Positions 38,724 through 47,126 are shown, numbered from the stretch's first letter. The stretch is 47,994 nucleotides of DNA from Prevotella sp. AGR2160 (GCF_000424185.1 NZ_AUJK01000021.1:1-47994), one strand, 5' to 3'. The notes: generated by a model not told the origin, from the sequence alone. Translations and numbers: made by a program.

Positions 38724-41700
38724 TTAGAAGATGGCATTGATGCTCAGCGTGAAGGTGCGGCTGGAAGGATAGGAGTAGATATCGACGCCACGGCGGCTGG
38801 AGTCAGAGCCGAAGGCGTTGACATCGGGATCATACCAGCTGTAGTTGGTAATGGTGAAGACATTCGTGGCCGTGAAGGTGAACTGCAGCTTGTCGAGACC
38901 GGAGATATGGAACGGATGGTTCCAGTCGTAGGTCAGACTGATATTCTTCAGTTTGATATAGCTGCCATCCTCCACATAGCGGTTGCTGACGAGGAAGTTA
39001 CGCTCATAGCCGGAAGCAGCCTTCGGCCACTGGGCATTCATGTAGTTGTCCTCTGTCCAGCGGTGGTCATAGGCATCACGCGTGATGTTACCGATATTAC
39101 CGAGCTTGATGTCCATGAGGTTACCGTTGAAGACATCATTGCCCTGTGAGCCTTGGAGGAGGAAGCTCAGCGTGAGGTTCTTCCAGGAGATATTGTTCGT
39201 CAGACCCCAGGTGTAGTCGGGGTTCGTATCACCGATGATCGTACGGTCGGCCTCGGTGATCTTACCATCGTGGTTGAGGTCGGCATACTTGATCTCACCG
39301 ATTTTAGACTTCACGACAGCGTCGGTGGCGTAGGTATACTGCGGATCAGCACGAACCTCTGCCTCGTTATCGTAGAAGCCATCCTCGACATAACCGTAGA
39401 TGGCGCCGATCGGGCAGCCGTTGCGCTGGATGAAGACATTGTCGGCACCATACCACAGCGTGTTGGCATACTGGTCGCCGTTGAGACCGCCGATGGTATT
39501 CTTGTTCCAGGAGATGTTACCATTGAGGTTCCACTTCCAGTCTTTCTGATTGATGATATTCGCGCCAAGGGAGATCTCGACACCTTCATTGGTGACGTTA
39601 CCACTGTTGGTGAGCTTGTTGCTGAAACCGTTGGAAGAGGCGATCTTCACCTCCTGCAACAGGTCGCGGGTCTTCTTGTGATAGTAGTCGACGGTGAGCG
39701 TCAGGCGGTTGTCCCACCAGCCGAAGTCGATACCGGCATTCCACTGTGCCGTGGTCTCCCATTTGATATTCTCATCGACGGGGCCACGCCAGTTGACCAT
39801 GGCGACACCGGAGTTGATGGAGCCGTTGAACGGATAGTTGGCCACGGACATCTGGGGCAGCGTACGGTAGCTGCCGATACCCTGGTTACCTGTCTCACCA
39901 TAACTCATACGGAACTTCAGGTTGCTGAAGATATTGAGATCCTTGATGAACTTCTCCTCACTGGCACGCCAGGCGAAGGCACCGGAGAGGAAGGTTGCCC
40001 ACTTGTTCTTGTCGGTGAACTTCGAGGAGCCATCCGAACGGAGGCTGGCGGTGAAGAGGTATTTGTCGAGGAGCGTGTAGTTGACACGTCCGAGGAAAGA
40101 GGCGAGGCGCTGTGTTCCCTTGTCGCTGGCCAGGACGGCCTTGTCGAGGGCACGGCTCATATCGTTGTCTTTCGTCAGGTCATCGGGGAAGTTCTGGGCC
40201 GTCTCACTGTTGTTGATCCAGTGGGAGTCCTCAATGGTGAAACCGAGGACGGCATTGACGGCGTGAGCCTGGCCGAATTTCTTGTCGAAGGTGAGGAGGG
40301 ACTCTGCCGTGAGGCTCTTCCAGATATTGGAGGCATGAGAAGCCTTACCGTTGACGGGTGCCTTACCCTCCTGGGTGTGGCGGTCGTAGTAGGAAGCACG
40401 GTGGGAGTCGTTGTAGCTCAGACCGAGGTTCTGACGGAACTTCAGCCACGGGGTGAGCTTGACCTCCATGAAGGAGCTGCTGAAATAGTTGATGGCGTTG
40501 AGCTCATCCTTGGCGCTGTTGACATAAGCGGCAGGATTGGCAGCCAGCCAGTTGAGATCGTCGGCCTGCGTGGTATCCATGTTCGGGCCATAGGTCGGCG
40601 GGAAGATAAGCGCGGAGCGTACGACACCGGTGTTGTAGCTCAGCGTGTTGGCAAAGTTCGTCGTGGAGTTGGTGAAACTCTGGTTCGTTCCGATCTCCAA
40701 CCAGTTATAGATATGGCGGGAGATATTGGCACGGAGGGAGTAGCGCTCATAACCGGAGTTCTTGATGGTACCGTCCTGCTTGGTATAGTTGCCGGAATAA
40801 GAATAGTAGCCTTTGTCGTCACCACCGCTGACACTCAGGTTGTAGTCCTGCTGGAAAGCGGTCTGGAAGATCTCGTCCTGCCAGTCGGCGACACCGAGCT
40901 CGGTGGCGTTGCCATACTCATCATAGTACCAACCGGGATGAGCATAGTCTTCAGGAGAACCGGTATACTTACCGGAGTTGTAGTTGATATGGCCATCATT
41001 ATAATACTGATAGCCCCATGTGCCTGGATAGGGCACGGTAGTGACCTTTGAACCACTGTATTTGCGGTCGTTGTCATACTCCTCATTCTGATAATAAGCA
41101 TAGGTGACGGGGTCGAGCATGTCGATTTTCTTCGCGATCTTCGAGAAGCCCATCGTTGCCGTGAGGTTCACGGTCGGCTTGCCCGTCTTACCCTTCTTCG
41201 TTGTGATGATGACGACACCGTTGGCACCACGGGAACCATAGATAGCCGTAGCGGAAGCATCCTTGAGGACTTCGATGTTCTCGATGTCATGCGGGTTGAT
41301 CATGGACAGCGGGTTACTCGTCTGCTCGTTCGTCGTACCACCATTCGACGGGGTAGAGCCCGTCTCGAAAGGTACGCCGTCAACGATGTACAGAGGCTGA
41401 GAGGAGGTAGAGAAAGAGTTGGTACCACGGACGACGATACTCATACCGCCACCCGGAGCACCATCACTCTGCTGGATGTTGACGCCGGCCACCTTTCCCT
41501 GCATGCCATGGGCGAGGTCAATGGCGCCGCCTTTCATCAGGTCGTCACCTTTCAACTGTGCCATAGCGCCGGAGAGGTCACGCTTCTTCATCGTACCATA
41601 ACCGACGACGACGACTTCATCCATCGTCTTGGCATCGGTATGCATAACGATCTTAATCTGCGAACGTCCCCGTACATCGATGGTCTGCGTCTTATAGCCT

Positions 41701-41924
41701 ACATAAGAGACTACGATTTTTGTTTTCCCGGCAGGGAGGCTGACGGTGAAGTTACCATCGAGGTCTGTCACCGATCCCGTTCCTGCTCCGGGTATCTGTA
41801 CTGTTGCTCCAATGATGGGCTCATTGCCGGCATCACCATCGACGACGGTACCCTTGAGGGTCGTCTGCGCCGTGATGGTGAGTGTCGCGAACAACAGCAG
41901 GAATAAAGTGGTCAACTTTTTCAT
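38724..41924 (-). CDS. SusC/RagA-family TonB-dependent outer-membrane transporter
   Basis: 1066 residues. Signal peptide to ~19 (MKKLTTLFLLLFATLTITAQ), then a carboxypeptidase-regulatory-like domain (~22-100: LKGTVVDGDAGNEPIIGATV), the SusC motif MDEVVVVGYGTMKKRDLSGA (possible TonB box), a plug domain (IVVRGTNSFSTSSQPLYIVD, IEVLKDASATAIYGSRGANG) and a 22-strand barrel ending in SYPSSRTFTLSINAIF with the terminal aromatic. It imports oligosaccharides with SusD, using TonB energy. Length and layout are typical, with no anti-sigma-interacting N-terminal extension, which fits control by the AraC gene rather than an ECF sigma factor. Confidence 0.96.
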   Translation of the reverse strand: MKKLTTLFLLLFATLTITAQTTLKGTVVDGDAGNEPIIGATVQIPGAGTGSVTDLDGNFTVSLPAGKTKIVVSYVGYKTQTIDVRGRSQIKIVMHTDAKTMDEVVVVGYGTMKKRDLSGAMAQLKGDDLMKGGAIDLAHGMQGKVAGVNIQQSDGAPGGGMSIVVRGTNSFSTSSQPLYIVDGVPFETGSTPSNGGTTNEQTSNPLSMINPHDIENIEVLKDASATAIYGSRGANGVVIITTKKGKTGKPTVNLTATMGFSKIAKKIDMLDPVTYAYYQNEEYDNDRKYSGSKVTTVPYPGTWGYQYYNDGHINYNSGKYTGSPEDYAHPGWYYDEYGNATELGVADWQDEIFQTAFQQDYNLSVSGGDDKGYYSYSGNYTKQDGTIKNSGYERYSLRANISRHIYNWLEIGTNQSFTNSTTNFANTLSYNTGVVRSALIFPPTYGPNMDTTQADDLNWLAANPAAYVNSAKDELNAINYFSSSFMEVKLTPWLKFRQNLGLSYNDSHRASYYDRHTQEGKAPVNGKASHASNIWKSLTAESLLTFDKKFGQAHAVNAVLGFTIEDSHWINNSETAQNFPDDLTKDNDMSRALDKAVLASDKGTQRLASFLGRVNYTLLDKYLFTASLRSDGSSKFTDKNKWATFLSGAFAWRASEEKFIKDLNIFSNLKFRMSYGETGNQGIGSYRTLPQMSVANYPFNGSINSGVAMVNWRGPVDENIKWETTAQWNAGIDFGWWDNRLTLTVDYYHKKTRDLLQEVKIASSNGFSNKLTNSGNVTNEGVEISLGANIINQKDWKWNLNGNISWNKNTIGGLNGDQYANTLWYGADNVFIQRNGCPIGAIYGYVEDGFYDNEAEVRADPQYTYATDAVVKSKIGEIKYADLNHDGKITEADRTIIGDTNPDYTWGLTNNISWKNLTLSFLLQGSQGNDVFNGNLMDIKLGNIGNITRDAYDHRWTEDNYMNAQWPKAASGYERNFLVSNRYVEDGSYIKLKNISLTYDWNHPFHISGLDKLQFTFTATNVFTITNYSWYDPDVNAFGSDSSRRGVDIYSYPSSRTFTLSINAIF

Positions 41925-41963
41925 TTGTCTGTTGAAATTGATTGGTTTATTGTTGATTGTGAT

Positions 41964-42947
41964 TTATCGCATCAGTTTCTTGCCATTGACGATGACAATA
42001 CCCTTATAGTCCTTGCCTACGCGCTGTCCGGCGAGATTATACATGGCGCCCTTAGCCGTCCGGTCAGCCTTCATAGAGCGTATGGCCGTGGTACTGCCGT
42101 TCTTCACGGTAATCTTCGTCAGGGTGGCATTGAAGCCGGAGAGGACCATGCCGCCAGCCTGTACGGAAGCCAGGTCGGCATCACTCAGCACGGTATGGAA
42201 AGAGGTCGTGCCGGCGATATCCACACAGCCCCACTGATTGACGCCCTTGACACTGCTCAGTGCGTTCCAGCTGGAATCCATGATCTTAATCTGGGAATAA
42301 CCGGCATCGGCATTACACGTATAATAGAAGGTGAACTCAGCACCACTCTGTGCCGTAGCAAATTTCGATGCGGCGACCTGCGTGGAGGCGCCCCAGCTTG
42401 TACCGAAATCCAGACTACCCTCCCAAGCGGTCTGTTCGCCGGCGGCCTTGTTGGCGATATAGGCCTGGTATTCCTCTTCGGTAACGAGATAGGCCTTGTC
42501 GACGGTCATGGAGGTGTTGGCTGCCTGGGCCTGCACCCAGAGGTTGATCACCTGGTCATAATAATCCGGGTTCAGTTTGACGAAGGCGACCTCGTCACCC
42601 TCTCCACAAGCGCCGTTGGAAGACTGTCCGTCAATTTTCACCGGATTACCGTCCGTACCCAACTTTCCATCGGTATAATCCACAGAGATGTTGAAAGATC
42701 CGGTCACATTGGAGAGATCAAGCTCAAGATAGTCGCCATCGCTCCAGTCGACACCCTCCGCGCCATTGGCCAGCCTGTTGCCGGCACCGGCCCAGGCGGC
42801 AGAAGCCGTGATGGTATTGCCACTGACAGCACACGTCGTTGCGTCCCAAGGAGACCAAGCGCCCAGGGTCACCTCTTCCTTTGCGTTGGCCGTCATTGCG
42901 CTCATGACCATCAGTGCACTGACTGCTAGTGTAAATAACTTATTCAT
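41964..42947 (-). CDS. Secreted two-module protein, first gene of the mannan operon
   Basis: 327 residues. Signal peptide MNKLFTLAVSALMVMSAMTANA, no lipobox. Two beta-rich modules follow: ~23-160 (WSPWDATTCAVSGNTITASA, DGDYLELDLSNVTGSFNIS) and ~170-285 (WEGSLDFGTSWGASTQVAAS, FTFYYTCNADAGYSQIKIMD). Both have carbohydrate-binding-like character with exposed aromatics. The end, AMYNLAGQRVGKDYKGIVIV then NGKKLMR, resembles the short C-terminal tail common on secreted Prevotella proteins. I recognise no defined family. It is transcribed first, 39 bp before susC, with a promoter at 42993-43000, so it is made together with the mannan import system; a mannan-binding role is inference. Confidence 0.75.
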   Translation of the reverse strand: MNKLFTLAVSALMVMSAMTANAKEEVTLGAWSPWDATTCAVSGNTITASAAWAGAGNRLANGAEGVDWSDGDYLELDLSNVTGSFNISVDYTDGKLGTDGNPVKIDGQSSNGACGEGDEVAFVKLNPDYYDQVINLWVQAQAANTSMTVDKAYLVTEEEYQAYIANKAAGEQTAWEGSLDFGTSWGASTQVAASKFATAQSGAEFTFYYTCNADAGYSQIKIMDSSWNALSSVKGVNQWGCVDIAGTTSFHTVLSDADLASVQAGGMVLSGFNATLTKITVKNGSTTAIRSMKADRTAKGAMYNLAGQRVGKDYKGIVIVNGKKLMR

Positions 42948-42992
42948 ACAGTTTTAGTTTTATAGATAATTATTAGTTGTATTATTTGGTTG

Positions 42993-43036
42993 CAAAATTA
43001 GTTGATTTAAATCAATTCAATTGACTTTTTTTTGCT
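42993..43036 (-). promoter_or_regulatory. Promoter and operator region of the SusC operon
   Basis: -7 box TAATTTTG at 43000-42993 (minus strand). Between -7 and -33 lies the perfect palindrome TTGATTTAAATCAA (43002-43015). Further upstream is AGCAAAAAAAAGTCA (43036-43022), identical in sequence and in distance from the -7 box to that of the GH36 operon. Confidence 0.6.
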
Positions 43037-43078
43037 GAATACTAACACTATTTTCACCTATTTGTATTTTCCCCACCG

Positions 43079-43103
43079 TAGGGACATGATTCATCATGCT
43101 CCG
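43079..43103 (+). repeat. Palindromic repeat family A
   Basis: Complete copy between the mannan operon promoter and the DUF4250 gene promoter. Confidence 0.85.
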
Positions 43104-43152
43104 CCGGATTGTTAAATTCCACCTATTATTATATTGATTCGTGGAAATTTCG

Positions 43153-43160
43153 TAACTTTG
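43153..43160 (+). promoter_or_regulatory. -7 box of the DUF4250 gene
   Basis: TAACTTTG followed by CAGCC, 27 bases before the start codon; TTG at ~43134 may be the -33 element. Confidence 0.65.
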
Positions 43161-43187
43161 CAGCCGACAAGTAAAAAGATTGCAATT

Positions 43188-43367
43188 ATGGAAAAACTCC
43201 CCAAGGATCCGATGATCCTCTTCAGCGCCGTCAACATGCTGTTGCGCGACGATTACAAGAATTTGGATGAACTCTGCGATGACATGCAGGTAGACCGCAA
43301 GCAGCTCGAGGACAAGCTCGCCACGGCCGGTTTCGAATATAACCCCGAACAGAATAAGTTCTGGTAA
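43188..43367 (+). CDS. DUF4250 domain-containing small protein
   Basis: 59 residues, the whole length of the DUF4250 family. The sequence LPKDPMILFSAVNMLLRDDY then LDELCDDMQVDRKQLEDKLA and FEYNPEQNKFW is the family pattern: a small helical, probably DNA- or protein-binding fold of unknown role. The start was set at the ATG giving MEKLPKDP; the upstream frame overlaps the promoter. A strong terminator follows, so it is a single-gene unit. Confidence 0.88.
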   Translation: MEKLPKDPMILFSAVNMLLRDDYKNLDELCDDMQVDRKQLEDKLATAGFEYNPEQNKFW

Positions 43368-43392
43368 AAAGACAGAATATGATATGTCAATG

Positions 43393-43449
43393 AAAGACAG
43401 AGTAACAGATCATACACATATATGCTATATCTGTTACTCTGTCTTTTTT
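43393..43449 (+). terminator. Rho-independent terminator after the DUF4250 gene
   Basis: A perfect 18-bp stem (43393-43410 with 43429-43446; outer AAAGACAGAG/CTCTGTCTTT) with an 18-base loop and a T-run to 43449, 25 bp past the stop codon. Confidence 0.85.
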
Positions 43450-43519
43450 ATACTCTCTTTGAAAAAGAAAACCAAGAAAAAAATTCCAAGGAAAATTTGT
43501 TATCTTGAAAAAGAAAACG

Positions 43520-43527
43520 TATATTTG
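43520..43527 (+). promoter_or_regulatory. -7 box of the unknown two-gene module
   Basis: TATATTTG followed by CAG, 15 bases before the start codon, so the leader is very short. Confidence 0.6.
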
Positions 43528-43542
43528 CAGTAAAAACGAAAT

Positions 43543-44004
43543 ATGACGGAACTTGTAATACAAATAGATAATAAGGCACTTGTCCCAAGCTTAAAGAAGG
43601 TGATTCTGTCTTTAAAGGGGGTCAAGGATGCCATATTGACCAAAAAACAATCTCCTGCCATATCTCCTACGGCAGTCAGACTCTTAAAAGATCTCTCAAC
43701 TTTCCAGAGCTACAAGAAGGGTTGGGACAATGCAGAAGCATGTCCACTGTCTCAAAAGGTATCAAAGAACTTTATACAACTCCTTGGAAAGAGTGCGGAG
43801 GAAGACTTGTCGGACTGGAATATCTTTCCGGAGGTTAACGGAACTCTCATGATTGAAAATGAGAAGAAAGATGCTCAGATCAATCTTGCTGAAAAGGAAT
43901 TTTCATATTTCCATGATGATCACGGACAAATCCTCGGCCAAAACCATATCAAATTCACTGTCCCGGCATTACTGAAGATTATTAGACAAATCAATCGGAA
44001 ATAG
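43543..44004 (+). CDS. Unknown protein, first gene of a two-gene module
   Basis: 153 residues, no signal peptide. Residues ~1-35 (MTELVIQIDNKALVPSLKKV, ILSLKGVKDAILTKK) resemble the short beta-alpha start of small antitoxin-like proteins in Bacteroidetes. The rest, with YKKGWDNAEACPLSQKVSKN, NIFPEVNGTLMIENEK and FSYFHDD, has a pattern (WD..ea.PLS, then fPe.nGtl) I associate with uncharacterised small proteins found in pairs. No function is established. Base composition is more AT-rich than the neighbouring core genes, suggesting acquisition. One base separates it from the next gene. Confidence 0.7.
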   Translation: MTELVIQIDNKALVPSLKKVILSLKGVKDAILTKKQSPAISPTAVRLLKDLSTFQSYKKGWDNAEACPLSQKVSKNFIQLLGKSAEEDLSDWNIFPEVNGTLMIENEKKDAQINLAEKEFSYFHDDHGQILGQNHIKFTVPALLKIIRQINRK

Positions 44005-44005
44005 A

Positions 44006-44452
44006 ATGTATATCGGCAATCAAGAGAATGTTGCAAGGATCATTTTCTCTCCCAAAATGATCTATAAAGGTAAACTCTTACCTGCGGCTTTTGAACTTAG
44101 AATTCAAATCCATGAGGACTATCTGTCGGTTTTACGAACTTCTATTTCTTCTTGGCAAGAGGAAATGTGCCGTATTCCTAATAGGAAAAATAGGACTGCT
44201 GTAGGTTATGCCTTATTAAATGTAGGAGAAATACGTTCTTTATCATATGCAGATACAGTATATGACGTATTAGACAAAAGTTCGGAAACCATCCTTTCTC
44301 ATGCCGGTATCACTATAACCTACCAATCAACCCCAATCATTGGTGGGTTGAACATAGAGAACTTGGATGCGAGTGAGTCTGAAGATTTCATCCGAATGGC
44401 AATCAGATACAAGCTCGTAAAATTAGCTCAAAAGCATCTAATTATGAAATGA
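44006..44452 (+). CDS. Unknown protein, second gene of a two-gene module
   Basis: 148 residues, no signal or membrane segment. The start follows the preceding stop by one base (TAG A ATG), so translation is coupled. Visible features: YIGNQENVARIIFSPKMIYK at the start, a central basic segment RIPNRKNRTAVGYALLNVGE, and a helical end FIRMAIRYKLVKLAQKHLIM. No catalytic motif is recognisable. AT-rich like its partner. A toxin-antitoxin-like or defence pair is possible but unsupported by any known motif. Confidence 0.7.
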   Translation: MYIGNQENVARIIFSPKMIYKGKLLPAAFELRIQIHEDYLSVLRTSISSWQEEMCRIPNRKNRTAVGYALLNVGEIRSLSYADTVYDVLDKSSETILSHAGITITYQSTPIIGGLNIENLDASESEDFIRMAIRYKLVKLAQKHLIMK

Positions 44453-44468
44453 GATAAAACCATTTTTC

Positions 44469-44507
44469 CCACCGTTAGGGCGGCCCTCGTGGCCGTCCTA
44501 ACGGTGG
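44469..44507. repeat. 17-bp-stem GC-rich hairpin
   Basis: CCACCGTTAGGGCGGCC-ctcgt-GGCCGTCCTAACGGTGG, one mismatch, 17 bp past the two-gene module; related in content to family B and abutting the left inverted repeat of glnN. No U-tract. Confidence 0.75.
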
Positions 44508-44610
44508 ATCAATGTCCGTGATAATCCGTGTCTTCCGTTGCCAAGAAACAATATCGTCTGATGCCACGTGAATGCGCAGCCGGTTTTTATCTTGTTTTTT
44601 CTGTTTTCTT
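44506..44610 (+). repeat. Left ~105-bp inverted repeat flanking glnN
   Basis: Begins GGATCAATGTCCGTG and ends in a T-rich tail after GCGCAGCCGGTTTTTAT. The reverse complement of 47128-47233 matches it at roughly nine of ten positions, with one single-base gap. Confidence 0.85.
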
Positions 44611-44826
44611 CAAAAAAAATATCCCGAAAAGGTTTTCTTCAAAAAAACGATAGCTACGGTTTTATTTTTGTTTTTCATGTTTTTATCAGACCACACCGCA
44701 ACGGTTTTTGTTGAATCGCGGGGGGTGGAACATAATAAATTATGTCCCTACATGAGGGAAGAAACAAATATCATCTTATCTTGATAAAAAAATCAACTAT
44801 TTGTAACGTATTTCCATTTTTTGTTG
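44611..44826. other. T-rich leader region before the glnN promoter
   Basis: Contains the direct repeat TTTTCTTCAAAAAAA (44604-44618 and 44633-44647), a further degenerate CGGTTTTATTTTTG copy near 44658, and a family A palindrome (44727-44750). No gene seen. Confidence 0.6.
44727..44750 (-). repeat. Palindromic repeat family A
   Basis: Copy with compensated changes in both arms (ACATAAT...ATTATGT), keeping the stem, upstream of glnN. Confidence 0.85.
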
Positions 44827-44834
44827 TACTTTTG
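44827..44834 (+). promoter_or_regulatory. -7 box of glnN
   Basis: TACTTTTG followed by CAAGC, with TTTG at ~44800 as -33 element, 33 bases before the start codon. Confidence 0.65.
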
Positions 44835-44866
44835 CAAGCAGAATACAACCGATAAAAGAAATCGTT

Positions 44867-47056
44867 ATGGGAAACTTAAGATTTGATGGTGTTGTGGCCG
44901 CTTCCAGGAAGCGTCCCCTCGAAGTGATCGCCCCCGTGGAGCGTCCTTCGGAGTATTTCGCCAAGTATGTGTTCAACCGCCGGAAGATGTACAAGTATCT
45001 TCCCGCCGATGTCTATGAGCAGCTCATCGAGGTCATCGACCACGGAGCCCGTCTCGACCGTTCCATCGCCAATGCCGTCGCCGACGGCATGAAACAGTGG
45101 GCCATGGAACACGGCGTGACCCACTATACCCACTGGTTCCAGCCGCTGACCGAAGGCACGGCAGAGAAGCACGACGCCTTCGTCGAGCATGACGGCAAGG
45201 GTGGCATGATCGAGGAATTCAGCGGAAAACTCCTCATGCAGCAGGAGCCTGACGCCTCCTCCTTCCCCTCCGGAGGTATCCGTAACACCTTCGAGGCCCG
45301 CGGCTACAGTGCCTGGGATCCCACCTCCCCCGTGTTCATCATGGATGACACGCTCTGCATCCCCACGATTTTCATCTCCTATACCGGTGAGGCCCTCGAC
45401 TACAAGGCACCGCTGCTCCGTGCCCTCCATGCCGTGAATGTCGCCGCCACCGATGTCTGCCATTATTTCAACCCCGAGGTACAGAGCGTCCATGCCAACC
45501 TCGGCTGGGAACAGGAATATTTCCTCGTCGATGAGGACCTCTATTTCGCACGCCCCGACCTCGTGCTCACCGGCCGTACCCTCATGGGCCACAGCAGCGC
45601 GAAGAACCAGCAGATGGACGACCACTACTTCGGTACCATCCCCGAGCGTGTCCAGGCCTTCATGAAGGATCTCGAGATCCAGGCCCTCGAGCTCGGCATC
45701 CCTTGTAAGACGCGCCACAACGAGGTGGCACCGGGCCAGTTCGAACTTGCCCCGATCTTTGAGGAGTGCAACCTCGCCGTAGACCATAACATGCTGCTGA
45801 TGAGCCTGATGAAGAAAGTCGCCCATAAGCACGGCTTCCGCGTCCTCCTCCATGAGAAGCCCTTCGACGGCATCAACGGCTCCGGTAAGCACAACAACTG
45901 GAGCCTGAGTACCGACAACGGTATCCTCCTCTATAAGAGTGGCAAGACGCCGCAGGACAACCTCCGCTTCGTCGTCTTCATCGTCGAGACGCTCATGGCC
46001 GTCTATAAGCACAACGGACTGCTGAAAGCCTCCGTGATGAGTGCCACCAACGACCACCGTCTCGGTGCCAACGAGGCTCCCCCCGCCATCATCTCCTCCT
46101 TCCTCGGCAAACAGCTCAGCGATCTCCTCGACCATATCGAGAAAGCCGACAAGAAAGACCTCTTCAAGCTCGAGGGTAAGAAGGGCATGGAACTCGATAT
46201 CCCCGAGATCCCCGAACTGATGATCGATAATACCGACCGTAACCGCACGTCCCCCTTCGCCTTCACGGGCAACCGCTTTGAGTTCCGCGCCGTCGGCTCT
46301 GAGGCCAACTGCGCCAGTGCCATGATCGTGCTCAACACCGCCGTCGCCGAGGCCCTGACGAGCTTCAAACAGCGTGTTGACGCCCTTATCGCCAAGGGTG
46401 AGGAGAAGAACAGTGCTATCCTCGACATCATCCGTGAGGATATCAAGACCTCCGCGCCGATCCATTTCGACGGCAACGGCTACAGTGATGAGTGGAAGGC
46501 AGAGGCGGCCCGCCGCGGCCTCGACTGTGAGGCCAGCTGCCCCGTCTGCTTCGACCGTTATCTCGACAAGGACAGTATCAAGATGTTCGAGAGCGAGGGC
46601 GTGATGAAGGAGAACGAGCTCGCCGCCCGCAACGAGGTGAAATGGGAGACGTATACGAAGAAAATCCAGATCGAGGCCCGTGTGATGGGAGATCTGAGCA
46701 TGAACCATATCATCCCTGTTGCCACACACTATCAGAGCCAGTTGGCGAAGAACGTGGAGGCCATGATCGACATCTTCGGCCGTGAGGAGGGTAAGGAACT
46801 GACGTCCCGCAACCAGAAGCTCATCCGTGAGATCGCCGAGCGCACGCAGAAGATCGAGACGGGTGTCGAGGAACTCGTCAACGCCCGTAAGGTCGCCAAC
46901 AAGATTGCCGATGCCCGCGCAAAGGCCGTGGCCTACCACGACACCGTCGCCACAAAGATGGAGGAGATCCGCTATCAGGTGGACCACCTCGAAATGATCG
47001 TCAGCGATGAACTCTGGACGCTCCCGAAATACCGTGAGCTCCTCTTCATACGATAA
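44867..47056 (+). CDS. glnN: Glutamine synthetase type III
   Basis: 729 residues, the length of GSIII, far longer than GSI (~450). It joins ammonia to glutamate with ATP, the main ammonia-assimilating step in Bacteroidales. Conserved blocks: SFPSGGIRNTFEARGYSAWD, CKTRHNEVAPGQFELAPIFE, VLLHEKPFDGINGSGKHNNW (ATP and metal site) and NRTSPFAFTGNRFEFRAVGS. The C-terminal ~150 residues are a helical GSIII-specific extension (KLIREIAERTQKIETGVEEL). It is a monocistronic unit with its own promoter and terminator, enclosed by inverted repeats. It is more GC-rich and codon-biased than its neighbours, as expected of a highly expressed gene. Confidence 0.97.
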   Translation: MGNLRFDGVVAASRKRPLEVIAPVERPSEYFAKYVFNRRKMYKYLPADVYEQLIEVIDHGARLDRSIANAVADGMKQWAMEHGVTHYTHWFQPLTEGTAEKHDAFVEHDGKGGMIEEFSGKLLMQQEPDASSFPSGGIRNTFEARGYSAWDPTSPVFIMDDTLCIPTIFISYTGEALDYKAPLLRALHAVNVAATDVCHYFNPEVQSVHANLGWEQEYFLVDEDLYFARPDLVLTGRTLMGHSSAKNQQMDDHYFGTIPERVQAFMKDLEIQALELGIPCKTRHNEVAPGQFELAPIFEECNLAVDHNMLLMSLMKKVAHKHGFRVLLHEKPFDGINGSGKHNNWSLSTDNGILLYKSGKTPQDNLRFVVFIVETLMAVYKHNGLLKASVMSATNDHRLGANEAPPAIISSFLGKQLSDLLDHIEKADKKDLFKLEGKKGMELDIPEIPELMIDNTDRNRTSPFAFTGNRFEFRAVGSEANCASAMIVLNTAVAEALTSFKQRVDALIAKGEEKNSAILDIIREDIKTSAPIHFDGNGYSDEWKAEAARRGLDCEASCPVCFDRYLDKDSIKMFESEGVMKENELAARNEVKWETYTKKIQIEARVMGDLSMNHIIPVATHYQSQLAKNVEAMIDIFGREEGKELTSRNQKLIREIAERTQKIETGVEELVNARKVANKIADARAKAVAYHDTVATKMEEIRYQVDHLEMIVSDELWTLPKYRELLFIR

Positions 47057-47072
47057 TCCTTGATGTTCCGAA

Positions 47073-47126
47073 ACCGCCACGGGCAAACAAAAACATCATT
47101 GTTTGCACCGTGGCGGCTTGTTTTTT
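47073..47126 (+). terminator. Rho-independent terminator of glnN
   Basis: CCGCCACGG-GCAAACA pairs with TGTTTGC-(A)-CCGTGGCGG, one bulge, then CTTGTTTTTT; 16 bp past the glnN stop. Confidence 0.88.

Noticed and set aside
36891..41051. Long plus-strand frames opposite susC, susD and SGBP genes
   Set aside because: Leu/Ile/Gly/Val-rich antisense shadows with no domains; the minus-strand genes carry clear family motifs and signal peptides.
44876..47086. 736-codon frame antiparallel to glnN
   Set aside because: Shadow of the GC-biased glnN codons; glnN itself has every GSIII motif.
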